Shown: positions 61,816-64,000 of the stretch, in pieces
Layout of the letters: every line of letters starts with the position of its first letter
Numbering within the stretch: position 1 is the first letter of the stretch
Origin: Terrimesophilobacter sp036833635
GTDB lineage: Bacteria > Actinomycetota > Actinomycetes > Actinomycetales > Microbacteriaceae
Direction: 5' to 3'
Length of the DNA: 64,000 nt
NCBI GenBank assembly: GCA_036833635.1
Contig: DAITPJ010000002.1
Location: 1-64,000, forward strand
Notes under the pieces: generated by a model
Databases searched by the model: none
Told to the model about the DNA's origin: nothing
The model's input: the letters and a program-made list of their open reading frames with translations, nothing else
Made by a program: the position numbers and the translations under genes

Positions 61816-62090
61816 GGAAGCGCAACCCGTGGCTCGGTGCGCTCTGGGTGATCGGCCCGGTGCTCGTGCTCGGTGCGGTCGGGGCCAGGATCTGGCTGGC
61901 CTCCTTCTACTTTCCGCCGCTCTCGACGATGCCGAATGGGCCCGCGCTCTCGTTCCTCATGCAACTCGCCGACATGCTCGTGCTGCCCGCTCTTCTTGTC
62001 GGCTTCGGCACGATCGCCGGGCTGCTGTTCCTGCAGGCCCGAAACCACTCCCGTCGCGCGGCCGCCGGCCGTGTGTCGCCCGGTGGCTAG
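61812..62090 (+). CDS. Small membrane protein, two TM helices
   Basis: A 92-residue protein with two hydrophobic helices (GALWVIGPVLVLGAVGARIW; ADMLVLPALLVGFGTIAGLLF) and a basic tail. Function unknown. ATG 61812 overlaps the previous stop as ATGA. Its last bases overlap the convergent kinase gene by 4. Confidence 0.78.
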   Translation: MRKRNPWLGALWVIGPVLVLGAVGARIWLASFYFPPLSTMPNGPALSFLMQLADMLVLPALLVGFGTIAGLLFLQARNHSRRAAAGRVSPGG

Positions 62091-63094
62091 GCGGACGCCG
62101 GCACCTTGACCGTGAGCGCCCCTGGGTCGACGGCGAAGTCGACCGCCGTGACCATGCCGAACTCGTCGCCGTCGAGCTGGAACTCCTGCGGTGCTTCGAG
62201 AGCGATTCCGAGATGGCGACCCCTCAAGTACGCGACGTCCTTGACGTCGGCACGAAGGTCGATGATCCTGCGTCCCGCTGCGCTCTTGCGCAGCACGCCG
62301 TTCTCCCACGCGAGCTTGTTCCACACGCGCACCCAGCCGAATCGGCCACGCGGTTTGAGCGCCACGACATCGAGGATGCCGTCGTCCGGCTCGGCATCCG
62401 GAATCAGGAGGATGCCGCCCGGAAGCGACCCGCAGTTGCCAATGATGAGCGTGTGTGCGCTGAGAGCGCGCGCAGGCGACCCGTCGAGCCGGTAACGCAG
62501 TCGCACCGGCTTGAGGTCGGGAAGCGCGCGCATGCCCGCATCGACATATGCTAACCAGCCGACGGCCTTCTTGAGCTTCGCATCCGTCCTGGCGATCATC
62601 TGGGCGTCGAGCCCGAGCCCGGCCATGACGAGAAAGACGTGCTCCTCGATCGCGCCGCCCGGTCTCGTGATCTTCGCGATCCCGAGGTCAATCACGCGAT
62701 CGGCGCCGGAGAAGGCGGTCTCGACCGACACGTCAAGGTTCGCGAGGTTGAGGTCGAGGTTGCGCGCGAGGAGGTTCCCCGTGCCCGTCGGCAGGAGGGC
62801 GATCGGGGTGGACGTATCGCGCAGCGCCTCGGCCACCGCGCGCACGGTGCCGTCGCCTCCCGCCGCGAGAACGACGGACGCCCCGGTGGCGAGAGCATCG
62901 CGGGTGACCGCCTGTCCGGCATCCGTCTCACTCGTCGCGAACCAGCGGGTGCGACCCCAGCCGTTGCCGGACTCGGCCTTCTCGACGGAGCGGCGAACCT
63001 TGCGGAGATCCACTTTCGTCGGGTTGTAGACGACCGCGGCATGCTTCTTGCCGGCCATTCTGCGGCCCTTCGCCGACGCCGATCCTGCGGTCAC
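62087..63094 (-). CDS. Diacylglycerol/lipid kinase family protein
   Basis: A 335-residue DAGK_cat-domain protein: AAVVYNPTKVDLRKVRRSVE, the nucleotide-binding GGDGTVRAVAEAL, and LLPTGTGNLLARNLDLNL, then the C-terminal beta domain. It probably phosphorylates diacylglycerol or another membrane lipid. GTG 63094 lies seven bases after TACGGT; ATG 63058 (MAGKKHAAVVYNP) is an alternative. Divergent from serS with only 43 bp between. Confidence 0.9.
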   Translation of the reverse strand: MTAGSASAKGRRMAGKKHAAVVYNPTKVDLRKVRRSVEKAESGNGWGRTRWFATSETDAGQAVTRDALATGASVVLAAGGDGTVRAVAEALRDTSTPIALLPTGTGNLLARNLDLNLANLDVSVETAFSGADRVIDLGIAKITRPGGAIEEHVFLVMAGLGLDAQMIARTDAKLKKAVGWLAYVDAGMRALPDLKPVRLRYRLDGSPARALSAHTLIIGNCGSLPGGILLIPDAEPDDGILDVVALKPRGRFGWVRVWNKLAWENGVLRKSAAGRRIIDLRADVKDVAYLRGRHLGIALEAPQEFQLDGDEFGMVTAVDFAVDPGALTVKVPASA

Positions 63095-63137
63095 GAGACC
63101 AACCGTACGTCACGAAACCGTTCAATAGACTGGGGAG

Positions 63138-64000
63138 GTGATCGACCCCCAGCTGCTGCGCGAGAACCCGGATGCCGTGAGGCGTTCGCAGGCTGCCCGC
63201 GGCGACTCGGTCGAGCTCGTCGACGCGGCGATCGCGGCCGACCTCAAGCGTCGGGCGGCCATCACCGCCTTTGAGGAATTGCGCGCCGAGCAGAACGTTT
63301 TCGGCAAGACCGTCGCGGCCGCGCCCAGGGGCGAGAAGGCAGCGCTCGTCGCCCAGGCGCAGGAGCTCGCGTCGCGCGTCAAGGAGGCGAGCCAGCGCGC
63401 GACGGATGCGGAAGCAGAGTTCTCGGAACTCGTCGGCTCGATCGCGAACCCCATCGTCGATGGCGTACCGGCCGGCGGCGAGGAGAACTTCGAGACGCTT
63501 CGCGAGGTCGGCTCCCCCGCGAGCTTCGACTTCGAGGCCCGTGACCACGTAGAGCTCGGCGAGAAGCTCAAGGCCATCGACATCGCCCGCGGCACGAAGG
63601 TGTCGGGCAGTCGGTTCTACTTTCTCACCGGCATCGGCGCGCGCCTCGAGCTCGCGCTCATGAACCTGGCTCTCGACAAGGCGCTCGCGGAGGGTTTCAC
63701 CCCGCTCATCACCCCGACGCTCGTCCGGCCGGAGATCATGCGCGGCACGGGCTTCCTCGGCGAGCACGCCGACGAGGTCTACTACCTCCCGGCCGACGAC
63801 CTCTACCTCGTCGGCACGAGCGAGGTTGCGCTCGCCGGCTTCCATGCCGACGAGATCCTGGAACTCTCTGCCGGGCCGTTGCGCTACGCCGGGTGGTCGA
63901 CCTGCTACCGGCGCGAGGCCGGTGCGGCCGGCAAGGACAACCGCGGCATCCTGCGCGTGCACCAGTTCAACAAGCTCGAGATGTTCAGCTACGTGCTCCC
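63138..64000 (+). CDS. serS: Seryl-tRNA synthetase (3' end beyond the window)
   Basis: Charges tRNA-Ser. The 287 codons present give VIDPQLLRENPDAVRRSQAARG, the N-terminal coiled-coil arm (about 30-105), and the class II core: motif 1 region FTPLITPTLVRPEIMRGTGF, LYLVGTSEVALAGFHADEIL, and motif 2 CYRREAGAAGKDNRGILRVHQFNKLEMF. The reading frame is still open at the window edge. GTG 63138 is six bases after TAGACT; the GGGGAG directly before it is too close for a normal ribosome site, so the mRNA is probably leaderless. Confidence 0.97.
   Translation, partial: MIDPQLLRENPDAVRRSQAARGDSVELVDAAIAADLKRRAAITAFEELRAEQNVFGKTVAAAPRGEKAALVAQAQELASRVKEASQRATDAEAEFSELVGSIANPIVDGVPAGGEENFETLREVGSPASFDFEARDHVELGEKLKAIDIARGTKVSGSRFYFLTGIGARLELALMNLALDKALAEGFTPLITPTLVRPEIMRGTGFLGEHADEVYYLPADDLYLVGTSEVALAGFHADEILELSAGPLRYAGWSTCYRREAGAAGKDNRGILRVHQFNKLEMFSYVL

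Overview
The window is a GC-rich stretch of an actinobacterial chromosome, most likely from Microbacteriaceae (Micrococcales). Three things point there: a dnaK-grpE-dnaJ-hspR operon with HAIR operators, a ClpB that lacks the N-terminal Clp_N domain, and short dispersed palindromic repeats of a type I associate with this family (GATTGAGTAG...TATCGAAATC). At least fourteen genes also carry a TAnnnT box exactly six bases before an ATG or GTG, the layout of leaderless transcripts. There are no rRNA genes, phage, transposase genes or CRISPR arrays. Two runs of N (100 and 10 bases) mark assembly joins, and both lie inside genes.

Layout. 1-4.9 kb: tRNA-Gly, dcd, idi, a MarR gene, an alpha/beta hydrolase divergent from its probable TetR regulator, and a UMF1-type MFS exporter. 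5-11.4 kb: the heat-shock operon dnaK-grpE-dnaJ-hspR-clpB, with two HspR (HAIR) operators bracketing the promoter. 11.4-25 kb: an acyltransferase with an SGNH domain, threonine aldolase coupled to an F420-type LLM oxidoreductase, a NatAB-like ABC pair, a DUF6421-like protein, two hydrolases, a GntR regulator, exonuclease III, pyrE and a septum-formation-type membrane protein. 25-30 kb: the glyoxylate shunt genes aceA-aceB, divergent from a RamB-type regulator. 30-36 kb: a MarR/FMN-reductase pair, Lrp/dimethylargininase, an AidB-like acyl-CoA dehydrogenase, a VapBC toxin-antitoxin pair and a second FMN reductase.

36-43 kb: one long minus-strand operon that starts with a GntR/UTRA regulator. 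It continues with a BadF-type sugar kinase, a COG4821 SIS protein, a cytoplasmic GH84 beta-N-acetylglucosaminidase and a sugar ABC importer (binding protein plus two permeases). This looks like import followed by intracellular cleavage and phosphorylation of an amino-sugar glycoside, but nagA and nagB are absent. It is the best candidate here for an undescribed pathway. 43-51 kb: a GNAT gene broken by an assembly chimera, a Gfo/Idh/MocA oxidoreductase, a MarR/MFS drug-efflux pair, a lipase, a HIT protein, then an operon behind a DtxR-type iron box that joins a domain-permuted lipoate ligase to heme-type permease and ATPase genes (no binding protein). A small membrane protein and an orphan DNA methyltransferase follow.

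51-58 kb: a complete cello-oligosaccharide operon cebEFG-bglC-cebR, with two CebR/CelR operators (TGGGAGCGCTCCCA and a near copy) downstream of its promoter. 58-64 kb: a VanY-type carboxypeptidase, phosphoglucomutase, pheA, two small membrane proteins, a diacylglycerol-kinase-family enzyme and the start of serS. Short repeats have been absorbed in frame into grpE, aceA and pgm. Both sugar-importer operons carry a perfect 13-bp hairpin between the binding-protein gene and the first permease gene.
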